Positions 1-5,694 of a stretch of DNA of 19,814 nucleotides are shown piece by piece. The DNA lies in contig CAJMSX010000059.1 of the NCBI GenBank assembly GCA_905216195.1, positions 1 to 19,814 of the forward strand. The letters run 5' to 3'. The stretch is from an uncultured bacterium (lineage in GTDB: Bacteria > Bacteroidota > Bacteroidia > Bacteroidales > Marinifilaceae). Position 1 is the stretch's first letter. Each line of letters opens with the position of its first letter. Made by a program: the position numbers and the translations under genes. Under the pieces are notes generated by a model. It was not told the DNA's origin. It worked only from the letters and a program-made list of their open reading frames with translations, and did no database searches.

Positions 1-913
1 CAATACCGCCTGTGTGACCGTAACCAATGTTATTTAAAAAAGAAAATTTAAATAAACCGAGCCCAAAATTATCTTTCAATAAAAGCATAGAATCAAGATT
101 TTTTTTATTTACTATCCTCCCCGAAAAGAGGTAATTAAAAAAGACATTCAGGTCGTACGGATTTGATACGATAAAACCGGATCCTAAAGGAACAGTCATA
201 TCCGTTTCATTTGTTTTTTCCCACTTAGAAGACATTTTAATATAGGAATATGCTTCTCCCTTAGTTGAATTTATTATTCCGCCAATATAAGTATTCCTTA
301 AATCACACGGGATAAGGATTAGGTCATTAAGTAAATCGGAAAAAGATTTAGAAGAAACATCTTCTGCAATATATGTGAGTAAAACATAATTTGAGTTTGA
401 ATATCCAAACTTTTCATCCGGTTTAAAAGATGGCTCCTGGGATATAATTCGATCCATGAATTGTTTTTTTGTCTGTTTTTTTATTCTCCATTCTTCGTAG
501 TCTTCTACTTTCGTAAAATTGAAAATTCCGCTTCTGTGTTGCAATAGGTGTTTGATAGTTATTCTATCGGAATTAGGTATCATAGGGTAATATTTTGATA
601 ATTTAGAAGTTAATGAAAGCTTTCCTTCTTCTATTAGTTTCATAATAATAGTTGCAGTAAACGTTTTACTAACTGAACCAATACGAAATTTCGTGTTAGC
701 ACTATTTTTAAATCCCTTCTCTACATCAGAATACCCATAACTTTTTTGATATATCTCTTTCCCATTTTGAAAAATTGATACACTTCCCATTCCCTTTCCA
801 TACGTTTCAATGACTGTAAAGAGACTATCTAATTTAGATGTGGCCAGGTCCTGAGCTTTTAACAAGTTGGTCGATACCAACAATGCGATGAATAAAAAAA
901 TAATTCTTTTCAT
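1..913 (-). CDS. Serine hydrolase, beta-lactamase/PBP family (class C-like), C-terminus beyond window
   Basis: I translated this frame by hand; it is open from the ATG at 913 to the left edge (304 codons, no stop), so the C-terminus is missing. Residues 1-20 form a signal peptide (basic start, hydrophobic core, ending LLKA before Gln21), so the protein is exported. The catalytic signature of class C beta-lactamase-like hydrolases is present in order: SVSK (Ser80 nucleophile, Lys83), YSN (171-173) and HTGG at 300-303, the counterpart of the KTG box. Members cleave amide or ester bonds (D-Ala peptides, esters, sometimes beta-lactams); the substrate here cannot be told. An in-frame ATG lies 13 codons upstream at 952, but the signal peptide favours 913. 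The 79-bp gap to the upstream membrane-protein gene holds a perfect palindrome also found before padR. The gene is markedly more AT-rich than the middle of the window. Confidence 0.88.
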   Translation of the reverse strand, partial: MKRIIFLFIALLVSTNLLKAQDLATSKLDSLFTVIETYGKGMGSVSIFQNGKEIYQKSYGYSDVEKGFKNSANTKFRIGSVSKTFTATIIMKLIEEGKLSLTSKLSKYYPMIPNSDRITIKHLLQHRSGIFNFTKVEDYEEWRIKKQTKKQFMDRIISQEPSFKPDEKFGYSNSNYVLLTYIAEDVSSKSFSDLLNDLILIPCDLRNTYIGGIINSTKGEAYSYIKMSSKWEKTNETDMTVPLGSGFIVSNPYDLNVFFNYLFSGRIVNKKNLDSMLLLKDNFGLGLFKFSFLNNIGYGHTGGI

Positions 914-957
914 GATTCTTGCTATTAATTGTTGAAAATTCGATTCTTTCATTTTAA

Positions 958-980
958 AATACATAGTATTACTATGTATT
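958..980. promoter_or_regulatory. Perfect 23-bp palindrome, candidate operator of the PadR regulator
   Basis: The arms TACATAGTA and TACTATGTA surround a single central T at 969, and the symmetry extends two more bases each side (AA/TT). The site sits 45 bp upstream of the serine hydrolase start. An almost identical palindrome lies directly before padR at 1934-1956. The stem is AT-rich and lacks a GC core, so a terminator is less likely than a protein-binding site. Assignment to PadR is inference from the shared site and from the usual autoregulation in that family. Confidence 0.6.
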
Positions 981-992
981 AAAATAAATTTT

Positions 993-1586
993 TTACTGTT
1001 TCTTATGTTTTAATCTGTATTTCAGTTTCAATAATATAGTAATAAACAAGTATATTATCATCCCTGCTAAAAGAATGACAGGAATATACCAATTCCCTAA
1101 AACCTCTGTAAAGGAGTTAGCTGTCAAATTAGATATAAATCCAAAATTAATTTTATTTTCCCCAATAAACAATCCTGTATTATCAGGGTATAGCAATTTA
1201 GCAAAAACTAAGAAAATGAAAATAAACAAAAATAAATAGGATAAGCTAAATAATATATACACGAATCCATTGGATATATTTAAGGAAAGTGCTTTTATTA
1301 TATGAAGGGGATTAAAAGTTTTTGTTGCCTGAGATAACTTTTTATCAGCAATCAGGGAGACCAATGTATCTTCCGGTGCACCCAGGCGCTTAAGTATTGC
1401 TAACATGTTTTCGACTTCATCTGTAATGGTATTTTGTTGCATATGCTCATAAATATGACTATTCAACTCCATCAGAATATCTTGGCGGTCTTTCTCTGAT
1501 AACGTTTTTGTCATTCGTTCAACACGGCGAATGTAATCAAGATAAATCTCGTTAGTACTTTTATTTTTAAATTCTATTTCCTTCAT
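993..1586 (-). CDS. HAAS/DUF1700-like membrane protein partnered with PadR
   Basis: 197 residues. The N-terminal ~90 residues are soluble and helical, with the pattern YLDYIRRVE...LSEKDRQDILMELNSHIYEHM followed by LGAPEDTL, which resembles the HAAS/DUF1700 domain. That domain is characteristically encoded next to PadR-family regulators. Two strong hydrophobic segments follow (about residues 103-133 and 168-188), ending in a basic tail (KLKYRLKHKKQ), so the protein should sit in the inner membrane with its N-terminal domain in the cytoplasm. Its ATG overlaps the padR stop codon by 4 bp (ATGA), so translation is probably coupled. A role as membrane partner or sensor for the regulator is inferred from the family; the signal is unknown. 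Confidence 0.7.
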   Translation of the reverse strand: MKEIEFKNKSTNEIYLDYIRRVERMTKTLSEKDRQDILMELNSHIYEHMQQNTITDEVENMLAILKRLGAPEDTLVSLIADKKLSQATKTFNPLHIIKALSLNISNGFVYILFSLSYLFLFIFIFLVFAKLLYPDNTGLFIGENKINFGFISNLTANSFTEVLGNWYIPVILLAGMIIYLFITILLKLKYRLKHKKQ

Positions 1587-1918
1587 TTTGATATTTTTTT
1601 GAGGGATTCATCTAAATGTTCCCAGATTTTTTTCATTTCCTCCAAGGTTTTATATCCTTCAGATGTCAGAGTATAATATTTTCTGGGTATGCCCGACGAC
1701 TGTTCCACCCATTTTGAATCGATTAGCCCATCTGTTTTCAACCTATTCAATAAAGGGTACAATGTTCCTTCGGCTATATCTATCGAAATATGCTTAAGTA
1801 TATACTCCATGATTTCATAGCCGTACATCTCCTTACCTTTTAATAATGTCAACAGGATAAGGGACAAAGTTCCTTTTTTTACCTGAGATTGCCATTTATT
1901 TAGAAAATTCTCATTCAT
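1583..1918 (-). CDS. PadR family transcriptional regulator
   Basis: 111 residues, a typical size for a minimal PadR (winged helix plus a C-terminal dimerisation helix). Diagnostic motifs are GTLSLILLTLL near the N-terminus, MYGYEIM, the recognition-helix segment EGTLYPLLNRLKTDGLI, and the wing GIPRKYYTLTSEG. PadR proteins are usually repressors that control adjacent membrane or stress genes and themselves. An upstream ATG at 1933 would add five residues, but 1918 gives the normal family N-terminus (MNENFLNKWQ). A TAnnTTTG box at 1923-1930 lies so close to 1918 that the 1933 start would fall outside the transcript. Its stop overlaps the start of the HAAS-like gene, so these two form an operon. 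Confidence 0.9.
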   Translation of the reverse strand: MNENFLNKWQSQVKKGTLSLILLTLLKGKEMYGYEIMEYILKHISIDIAEGTLYPLLNRLKTDGLIDSKWVEQSSGIPRKYYTLTSEGYKTLEEMKKIWEHLDESLKKISK

Positions 1919-1922
1919 ACCG

Positions 1923-1930
1923 CAAATATA
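1923..1930 (-). promoter_or_regulatory. Candidate -7 box of padR (TATATTTG)
   Basis: On the minus strand these bases read TATATTTG, an exact match to the Bacteroides -7 consensus TAnnTTTG. The palindrome at 1934-1956 covers the region where the spacer and -33 element would lie, so a bound regulator would block polymerase. Only four bases separate the box from the ATG at 1918, which implies a very short leader or a leaderless mRNA. No clear TTTG -33 element is visible. Confidence 0.4.
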
Positions 1931-1933
1931 CAA

Positions 1934-1956
1934 AATATATAGTAATACTATGTATT
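1934..1956. promoter_or_regulatory. Near-perfect 23-bp palindrome before padR, candidate operator
   Basis: The arms TATATAGTA and TACTATGTA surround a central A at 1945, with AA/TT flanks. It differs by one base from the reverse complement of the site at 958-980. Its position immediately upstream of padR and overlapping the presumed promoter fits an autoregulatory operator. Binding by this PadR is inferred, not shown. Confidence 0.6.
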
Positions 1957-2183
1957 ATTTTGTAATAATTTTATACTACTGTGCAAGTAAAGTCTATAGA
2001 TTATACGTATTTTTCTGACTCCAAATGTATTAACGAATATTTCGTAGAAACAATGAAAAGTCAAAGTAGGCAAAACAATTATCTGGTTATCCGAGACTGT
2101 AAATTAAAGTGTGTCACACAGCTTAAATTATTAATTTTACGACACACTTAATTTTACGCGTAATTCATTCGATTTTGAAACGT
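1957..2183. other. Gene-poor AT-rich stretch with an inverted repeat
   Basis: No convincing gene is present. A 56-codon plus-strand frame from a GTG at 1981 to 2151 has no recognisable product and ends inside an inverted repeat. The stretch separates the padR promoter from the response-regulator remnant. Confidence 0.5.
2101..2154. repeat. Inverted repeat (AGTGTGTC / GACACACT arms)
   Basis: The left arm at 2101-2115 and right arm at 2141-2154 are complementary over about 14 bp with one bulged A; the core is AGTGTGTC paired with GACACACT, and the intervening 25 bases are AT-rich. It could be a terminator-like hairpin or a leftover of insertion-sequence ends; neither is proven. No transposase gene lies next to it. 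Confidence 0.5.
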
Positions 2184-2573
2184 TCAAAGCTTCAGCCATA
2201 GAACAACTGAAGGCAGGAGTTTCCCTGTCTCGCAAGGGATGGAGTTTTTGGATGATATGGATATCGATTGATCTTCTTCCAGAATACGTCGCCGATAGAT
2301 AATTTGGACATTCAGTGCTAGAGAGTTGGCATTACTATCATCCCCCCAACTTGTTTTGAGAATATGCTTCCGTTCAACCATAGTTCCTACATTCTGCGAC
2401 AACAACGGAAGAATGTGGGTGTGTCTTGCAGTCAGGGTATATGAAATGCCCTTGTAAGTAACAGAAGACAAATTACTATTGAATAATGTTTTACCAATGA
2501 CAAATTCGCGTTGTGCCTCTATAGTCCTATGCTCGAAATGTTCTTTTATTTTAGCAATAAGCTCTTCCGGATA
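2184..2573 (-). pseudogene. Remnant of an OmpR-type DNA-binding response regulator
   Basis: Reading the frame upstream of the first possible start gives YPEELIAKIKEHF at the right edge, the usual end of a CheY-like receiver domain (normally KPFxPEEL). It is followed by a winged-helix effector domain with LTARHTHILPLLSQNVG, MVERKHILKTSWGDD and LNVQIIYRRRILEED. The receiver domain with its phosphorylated Asp is missing. The coding match stops at 2573, precisely where the tandem 128-bp repeat starts. After the winged helix the C-terminus drifts into unrelated residues before a stop at 2184, suggesting a further frame change. There is no good start codon (only a TTG at 2471). It is a decayed fragment, not a working regulator. 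Confidence 0.75.
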
Positions 2574-2606
2574 AAAAAAGAGCCAATTTTTTCAGTTTAG
2601 CTCTTT
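2573..2606 (-). terminator. Terminator copy 1 (slightly decayed)
   Basis: Same hairpin as the tRNA-Ser terminator but with a C-A mismatch in the stem (gagccaa instead of gagctaa) and one base less in the T run. Its left edge is the repeat boundary. Confidence 0.6.
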
Positions 2607-2699
2607 CGTTCTGCGGAGAGAGAGGGATTACTCGGACCGGGGTCCTCGTGAACGTGTTACGAACCCCGGCCATCCCTTCGTTCGAATCCCAGTGCCTAT

Positions 2700-2734
2700 A
2701 AAAAAAAGAGCTAACTTTTTCAGTTTAGCTCTTT
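2700..2734 (-). terminator. Terminator copy 2
   Basis: On the minus strand a 10-bp stem AAAGAGCTAA/TTAGCTCTTT with a 10-base loop runs into eight T residues. It is identical to the copy directly behind tRNA-Ser and lies one 128-bp unit further downstream. Confidence 0.75.
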
Positions 2735-2827
2735 CGTTCTGCGGAGAGAGAGGGATTACTCGGACCGGGGTCCTCGTGAACGTGTTACGAACCCCGGCCA
2801 TCCCTTCGTTCGAATCCCAGTGCCTAT

Positions 2828-2862
2828 AAAAAAAAGAGCTAACTTTTTCAGTTTAGCTCTTT
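2828..2862 (-). terminator. Intrinsic terminator of tRNA-Ser
   Basis: Eight bases after the tRNA 3' end the minus strand forms a 10-bp stem AAAGAGCTAA/TTAGCTCTTT with loop ACTGAAAAAG, followed by a run of eight T. This is a classic Rho-independent terminator. Confidence 0.85.
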
Positions 2863-2869
2863 CGTTCTG

Positions 2870-2954
2870 CGGAGAGAGAGGGATTCGAACCCCCGGAAGC
2901 TCTCACTTCAACGGTTTTCAAGACCGCCGCGATCGACCACTCTGCCATCTCTCC
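2870..2954 (-). tRNA. tRNA-Ser(UGA)
   Basis: The minus strand folds as a class II tRNA. The acceptor strands are GGAGAGA and TCTCTCC with discriminator G at 2870. There is a D-arm, and an anticodon loop CTTGAAA with anticodon TGA at 2918-2920. A long variable arm (GAAG/CTTC) is typical of serine tRNAs, and the T-loop is TTCGAAT. CCA is not encoded. It reads UCA and other UCN codons. A consensus promoter lies just upstream and a strong terminator just downstream, so it is a stand-alone unit. Its 3' end is duplicated twice downstream within the 128-bp repeat. Confidence 0.96.
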
Positions 2955-2964
2955 AAAAACGATG

Positions 2965-2996
2965 CAAATATAGAATGATTTTTGGTTTTTTCCAAA
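2965..2996 (-). promoter_or_regulatory. Promoter of tRNA-Ser (TTTG / TATATTTG)
   Basis: On the minus strand a TTTG -33 element (2993-2996) is separated by 20 bp from TATATTTG (2965-2972), an exact TAnnTTTG -7 box. The start point would be a few bases before the tRNA 5' end at 2954. This is the clearest Bacteroidota promoter in the window. Confidence 0.8.
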
Positions 2997-3023
2997 GAAC
3001 GGTAATTTTTTTAGGAAAATAAT

Positions 3024-4376
3024 TCATGTGGTGGAGGTAGAATCGTTCTTTAATACCCGGTTGAGAATCAGGTAACCGCAAAAGCCGGCGAAAAGCGAAC
3101 CGGAAATGATGCCCAATTTGGCCTGGTTTAAAAGGGTGCTGCCGATTTCGGGTATATTGGCATACGCCAGGTTTGCAATGAAAAGGGAAACCGTAAAACC
3201 AATGCCCCCGAGCAGAGATACCCCCCACAAGAGACGGGTGTTCATCCTTTCCGGGAAAGAAAGCCAGCCGGTTTTGACGGATATGTAGGTGAAGGAAAAT
3301 ATGCCGATAAGTTTACCCAACACCAAAGAAAGAAATACGGTGAGCGTAGCACCTTCTAAGGAGTTTAAATTGAATCCTGCAAAAGAAATACTGGCATTGG
3401 CAAAAGCGAATAAAGGCATGACGACATAGTTTACCAAAGGATGCAGGTTATCGTCTAAAGACTGCAAAGGACTGATGGCTTTGTCGGAAGCCGATTCAAT
3501 ATGTTTGAGGACGGAAAGTTCCGCATTACTGAGGATGGCGTGCGGGGGCTGCAGACTGTTTTGGTCCGGTAGCCTTGCGAGACTTTCCCGAAGGTCGGTG
3601 ACGTATTTGCCGATGTCCAGTTTCGGCCGGGCCGGTACGGTGAAAGCAACGATTACTCCGGCAATGGTCGGGTGTATTCCGGAATTGAGAAACAAATACC
3701 ATACCACTATCCCTAAAAATATATAGAAAAGTTTACTGTTGATACCCAGACGACCACCCAGATAAAGTATGCCGATAAATAGTAAAGACCAGAGCAAGTA
3801 GTCCATAACCAGTGCATTGCTGTAAAACAGGCCGATGACAATGATGCCTCCGATATCGTCCACTACGGCAAAAGCCGTGAGAAAGATTTTAAGGCTGAGA
3901 GGCACTTTTTTGCCCAGTAGGGAAAGCACTCCCAGGGAAAAAGCAATGTCCGTAGCCATTGGAATGGCAGCGCCCTTGGAAATGGGACCCGGACCTCCGA
4001 TCAGCGTAAACAGGATGACCGGAATGATCATTCCGCCGCAGGCTGCGATGACCGGAAGCAAAGCTTTCCGGGGAGTAGAGAGTTCTCCGACTAAGAGTTC
4101 CCGTTTGATTTCCAGACCCACGGAAAAAAAGAAAATGGCCATCAGAGCATCGTTGATCAGAGAAAGGAAATTCATGTTGTTGCCGTGGCTGTGAAACAGA
4201 CTGAAATCTCCGAATTGTAACACCACTTCCTTGGCAAACCAGGCGTTATAATTGTCCCGTAAAGGAGAGTTGGCGATGATCATAGCGATCAGGGCAACGA
4301 ATAATAAAATAGCTCCACCGTTGATTTTTTTCTTGATGAAATGCCGGATAGGGTATTTAAACAGATCCTTATTCAT
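3024..4376 (-). CDS. nhaA: Na+/H+ antiporter NhaA
   Basis: 450 residues. NhaA exchanges cytoplasmic Na+ for external protons and serves pH and salt homeostasis in the inner membrane. Family signatures: INDALMAIFFFSVGLEIKREL near residues 74-94, ATDIAFSLGVL with the conserved Asp143, and FLTAFAVVDDIGGIIVI with the paired ion-binding aspartates Asp173 and Asp174 (counterparts of E. coli Asp163/Asp164). A later GKLIGI segment lies in the helix that carries the family lysine. It is longer than the ~390-residue E. coli protein because of a hydrophilic insert around residues 250-310, a variant common in other phyla. The start at 4376 gives the normal basic N-terminus (KYPIRHFIKKK). It ends 69 bp before the tRNA-Ser gene; the tRNA has its own promoter. 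Confidence 0.96.
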   Translation of the reverse strand: MNKDLFKYPIRHFIKKKINGGAILLFVALIAMIIANSPLRDNYNAWFAKEVVLQFGDFSLFHSHGNNMNFLSLINDALMAIFFFSVGLEIKRELLVGELSTPRKALLPVIAACGGMIIPVILFTLIGGPGPISKGAAIPMATDIAFSLGVLSLLGKKVPLSLKIFLTAFAVVDDIGGIIVIGLFYSNALVMDYLLWSLLFIGILYLGGRLGINSKLFYIFLGIVVWYLFLNSGIHPTIAGVIVAFTVPARPKLDIGKYVTDLRESLARLPDQNSLQPPHAILSNAELSVLKHIESASDKAISPLQSLDDNLHPLVNYVVMPLFAFANASISFAGFNLNSLEGATLTVFLSLVLGKLIGIFSFTYISVKTGWLSFPERMNTRLLWGVSLLGGIGFTVSLFIANLAYANIPEIGSTLLNQAKLGIISGSLFAGFCGYLILNRVLKNDSTSTT

Positions 4377-4399
4377 ACGAAGAGGCTTGATTCACTATG

Positions 4400-4407
4400 C
4401 AAAGTTA
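4400..4407 (-). promoter_or_regulatory. Candidate -7 box of nhaA (TAACTTTG)
   Basis: The minus strand reads TAACTTTG, matching TAnnTTTG, 23 bp upstream of the nhaA ATG. The -33 region is T-rich without an exact TTTG. Confidence 0.5.
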
Positions 4408-4458
4408 AGCTAAAAAATGTGAAAAAAAGAAGATCTGTTTTAAAAAAGACCCTCTACT

Positions 4459-5475
4459 TTAAGAATAATATGTTTTATACCATTCCGCAAAGCGTTTTAT
4501 TCCTTCTTCCAGCGAGGTGGAAGGGGTATAATGGTAATCTTCGGTTAACTTTTGGGTATCGGCCCAGGTTTGGTATACGTCGCCGGGTTGCATGCCGACG
4601 AACTCCTTTTGTACGGAATGACCGATGTTTTCTTCCAGTAAACGGACGAAATCCATCAGCCGGATGGGAGAACCATGACCGATGTTGTAGATAACGGAAG
4701 GAACTCCGGGTACATCCTGACGGGCTAATTCGGGGTGGGAAACGATTTTGACCACTCCTTCTATAATATCGTCGATGTAAGTGAAATCACGAGCCAGATC
4801 ACCGTTGTTGAAAATTTTAATGCATTCGTTATTCCGGATAGCGTTGGCAAACAGAATAGGAGCCATATCGGGTCTTCCGAAGGGACCGTACACCGTGAAG
4901 AAACGCAGGCCGATGGTTTGAATTCCATAGAGGTAGGAATAGGTGTAAGCCATCAATTCGTTGCTTTTTTTGGTTGCAGCGTATATGCTGACCGGATGGT
5001 CTACCGGGGCGGATTCCTGAAAGGGAACTTGCCGGTCGTTTCCGTATACCGAAGAAGAAGAAGCGAAAATGAGTTTGTTACAGTGGTGCTTGCGGCAGAG
5101 CTCCAACAAATGGATAAACCCTTGTACATTGCTGTAGACATACGCTTCGGGATTTTTTAAACTGTACCGGACTCCCGCCTGGGCAGCCAGATTGATTACA
5201 CAGTCGAAACGGTTGTTTTCGAAGAGGCGGTCCATATTTTCCTTATCACAGATATCCGTTTGCATAAAGGTATACCCCTCCAGTTTTGTCGAGTGGCATT
5301 CTTTCCCGTATTGCATGCCGGTGATGCCGCTTTTCTGCAGCCGGTCCGCTTTCAGGGAAATTTCATAATAATCGTTGATCGCGTCTATACCGTAAATGCG
5401 GTGTCCTTCTGCGATCAGAGCCTCTGTCAGAAAGGAACCTATGAAACCGGCCGTGCCTGTAATAAGAATATGCAT
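4459..5475 (-). CDS. NAD-dependent nucleotide-sugar epimerase, UDP-glucuronate 4-epimerase-like
   Basis: 338 residues, short-chain dehydrogenase/reductase (extended) fold. Numbered from the chosen start, the NAD-binding GTAGFIG motif is at 7-13, the catalytic serine region SSSS at 139-142 and the YAATK Tyr-Lys pair at Tyr165/Lys169. The segments GIDAINDYYEISLKADRL, RYSLKNPEAY and RFFTVYGPFGRPDMA resemble UDP-glucuronate 4-epimerases, which make UDP-galacturonate for surface glycans. Other UDP-sugar epimerases of the same subfamily remain possible. An ATG at 5511 would add 12 residues, but it lies inside a TAnnTTTG box at 5509-5516, so 5475 is preferred. No capsule cluster adjoins it; nhaA follows after 82 bp with a promoter of its own. 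Confidence 0.85.
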   Translation of the reverse strand: MHILITGTAGFIGSFLTEALIAEGHRIYGIDAINDYYEISLKADRLQKSGITGMQYGKECHSTKLEGYTFMQTDICDKENMDRLFENNRFDCVINLAAQAGVRYSLKNPEAYVYSNVQGFIHLLELCRKHHCNKLIFASSSSVYGNDRQVPFQESAPVDHPVSIYAATKKSNELMAYTYSYLYGIQTIGLRFFTVYGPFGRPDMAPILFANAIRNNECIKIFNNGDLARDFTYIDDIIEGVVKIVSHPELARQDVPGVPSVIYNIGHGSPIRLMDFVRLLEENIGHSVQKEFVGMQPGDVYQTWADTQKLTEDYHYTPSTSLEEGIKRFAEWYKTYYS

Positions 5476-5508
5476 GTGTGTCGTCGTTTCGTTAGTTTGT
5501 ATGCCTTG

Positions 5509-5516
5509 CAAAAATA
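5509..5516 (-). promoter_or_regulatory. Candidate -7 box of the epimerase gene (TATTTTTG)
   Basis: The minus strand reads TATTTTTG, matching TAnnTTTG, 33 bp upstream of the ATG at 5475. It argues against the longer start at 5511. Confidence 0.5.
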
Positions 5517-5535
5517 TAAATTTCTATTTAGAAAA

Positions 5536-5605
5536 AGTAAGTCGTCGGGAATTTCCCGACGACATTAACTACTAACCCTAAACAGAAACAAACTATGAAA
5601 AATTT
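5536..5605 (-). ncRNA. Possible short RNA or leader ending in a strong hairpin
   Basis: The minus strand has TATATTTG (5612-5619), an exact TAnnTTTG -7 box, then about 40 bases, then the perfect palindrome at 5541-5563 followed by TTACTTTTTC. This is the layout of a short transcript with an intrinsic terminator. No reading frame of note lies within it. The hairpin may instead terminate mtaB transcripts, or the region may be read as a leader on the plus strand. No Rfam family could be assigned by eye. Confidence 0.3.
5541..5563. terminator. Perfect 23-bp palindrome, hairpin terminator candidate
   Basis: The 11-base arms GTCGTCGGGAA and TTCCCGACGAC meet around a single T. On the minus strand it is followed by TTACTTTTTC, giving a plausible intrinsic terminator about 130 bp behind mtaB and just before the epimerase promoter. 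Unlike the palindromes near padR it is GC-rich. Confidence 0.55.
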
Positions 5606-5694
5606 CTGAGACAAATATAAGGGTTTAATTGTTTATAACTCATTAATTTTCGTTAATTAGACACAATAAATATTGGATAGAACAAGAAGTCATT

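Larger units (their letters stand above)
2573..2885. repeat. 128-bp tandem repeat (two full units plus a partial third running into tRNA-Ser)
   Basis: The unit recurs at exactly 128-bp spacing: the block beginning ggagagagaggg occurs at 2615, 2743 and 2871. Units 2 and 3 agree throughout their shared part; unit 1 differs at a couple of bases in its terminator segment. Each unit combines the last ~15 bases and terminator of tRNA-Ser(UGA) with a GC-rich insert of about 70 bp. The insert contains a hairpin with CCGGGGT/ACCCCGG arms and a GTTCGAATCCC segment resembling a T-arm on the opposite strand. In the third copy the real tRNA replaces the insert. Confidence 0.9.

Noticed and set aside
958..980. 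Terminator behind the HAAS-like gene
   Set aside because: The palindrome has no GC-rich core, and its near-identical twin stands before padR, where a terminator makes no sense. An operator explains both.
1981..2151. 56-codon plus-strand frame starting at a GTG
   Set aside because: It has no recognisable motif, ends inside the inverted repeat and starts in AT-rich non-coding sequence. It may be a remnant but cannot be supported as a gene.
2573..2815. Short frame over the 128-bp repeats on the minus strand (MAGVRNTFTRTP...)
   Set aside because: It runs across the terminator hairpin and the tRNA-derived end. The 128-bp period is not a multiple of three, so copies fall in different frames. It is almost certainly a spurious frame of a structural repeat.
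2615..2815. Two further tRNA genes in the repeat units
   Set aside because: Each unit keeps only the last ~15 bases of tRNA-Ser. There is no acceptor 5' strand, D-arm or anticodon arm, so they cannot fold as tRNAs.
3106..4694. Several 60-160-codon frames opposite nhaA, the epimerase and mtaB
   Set aside because: They are antisense shadows of strongly supported genes with no family features of their own.
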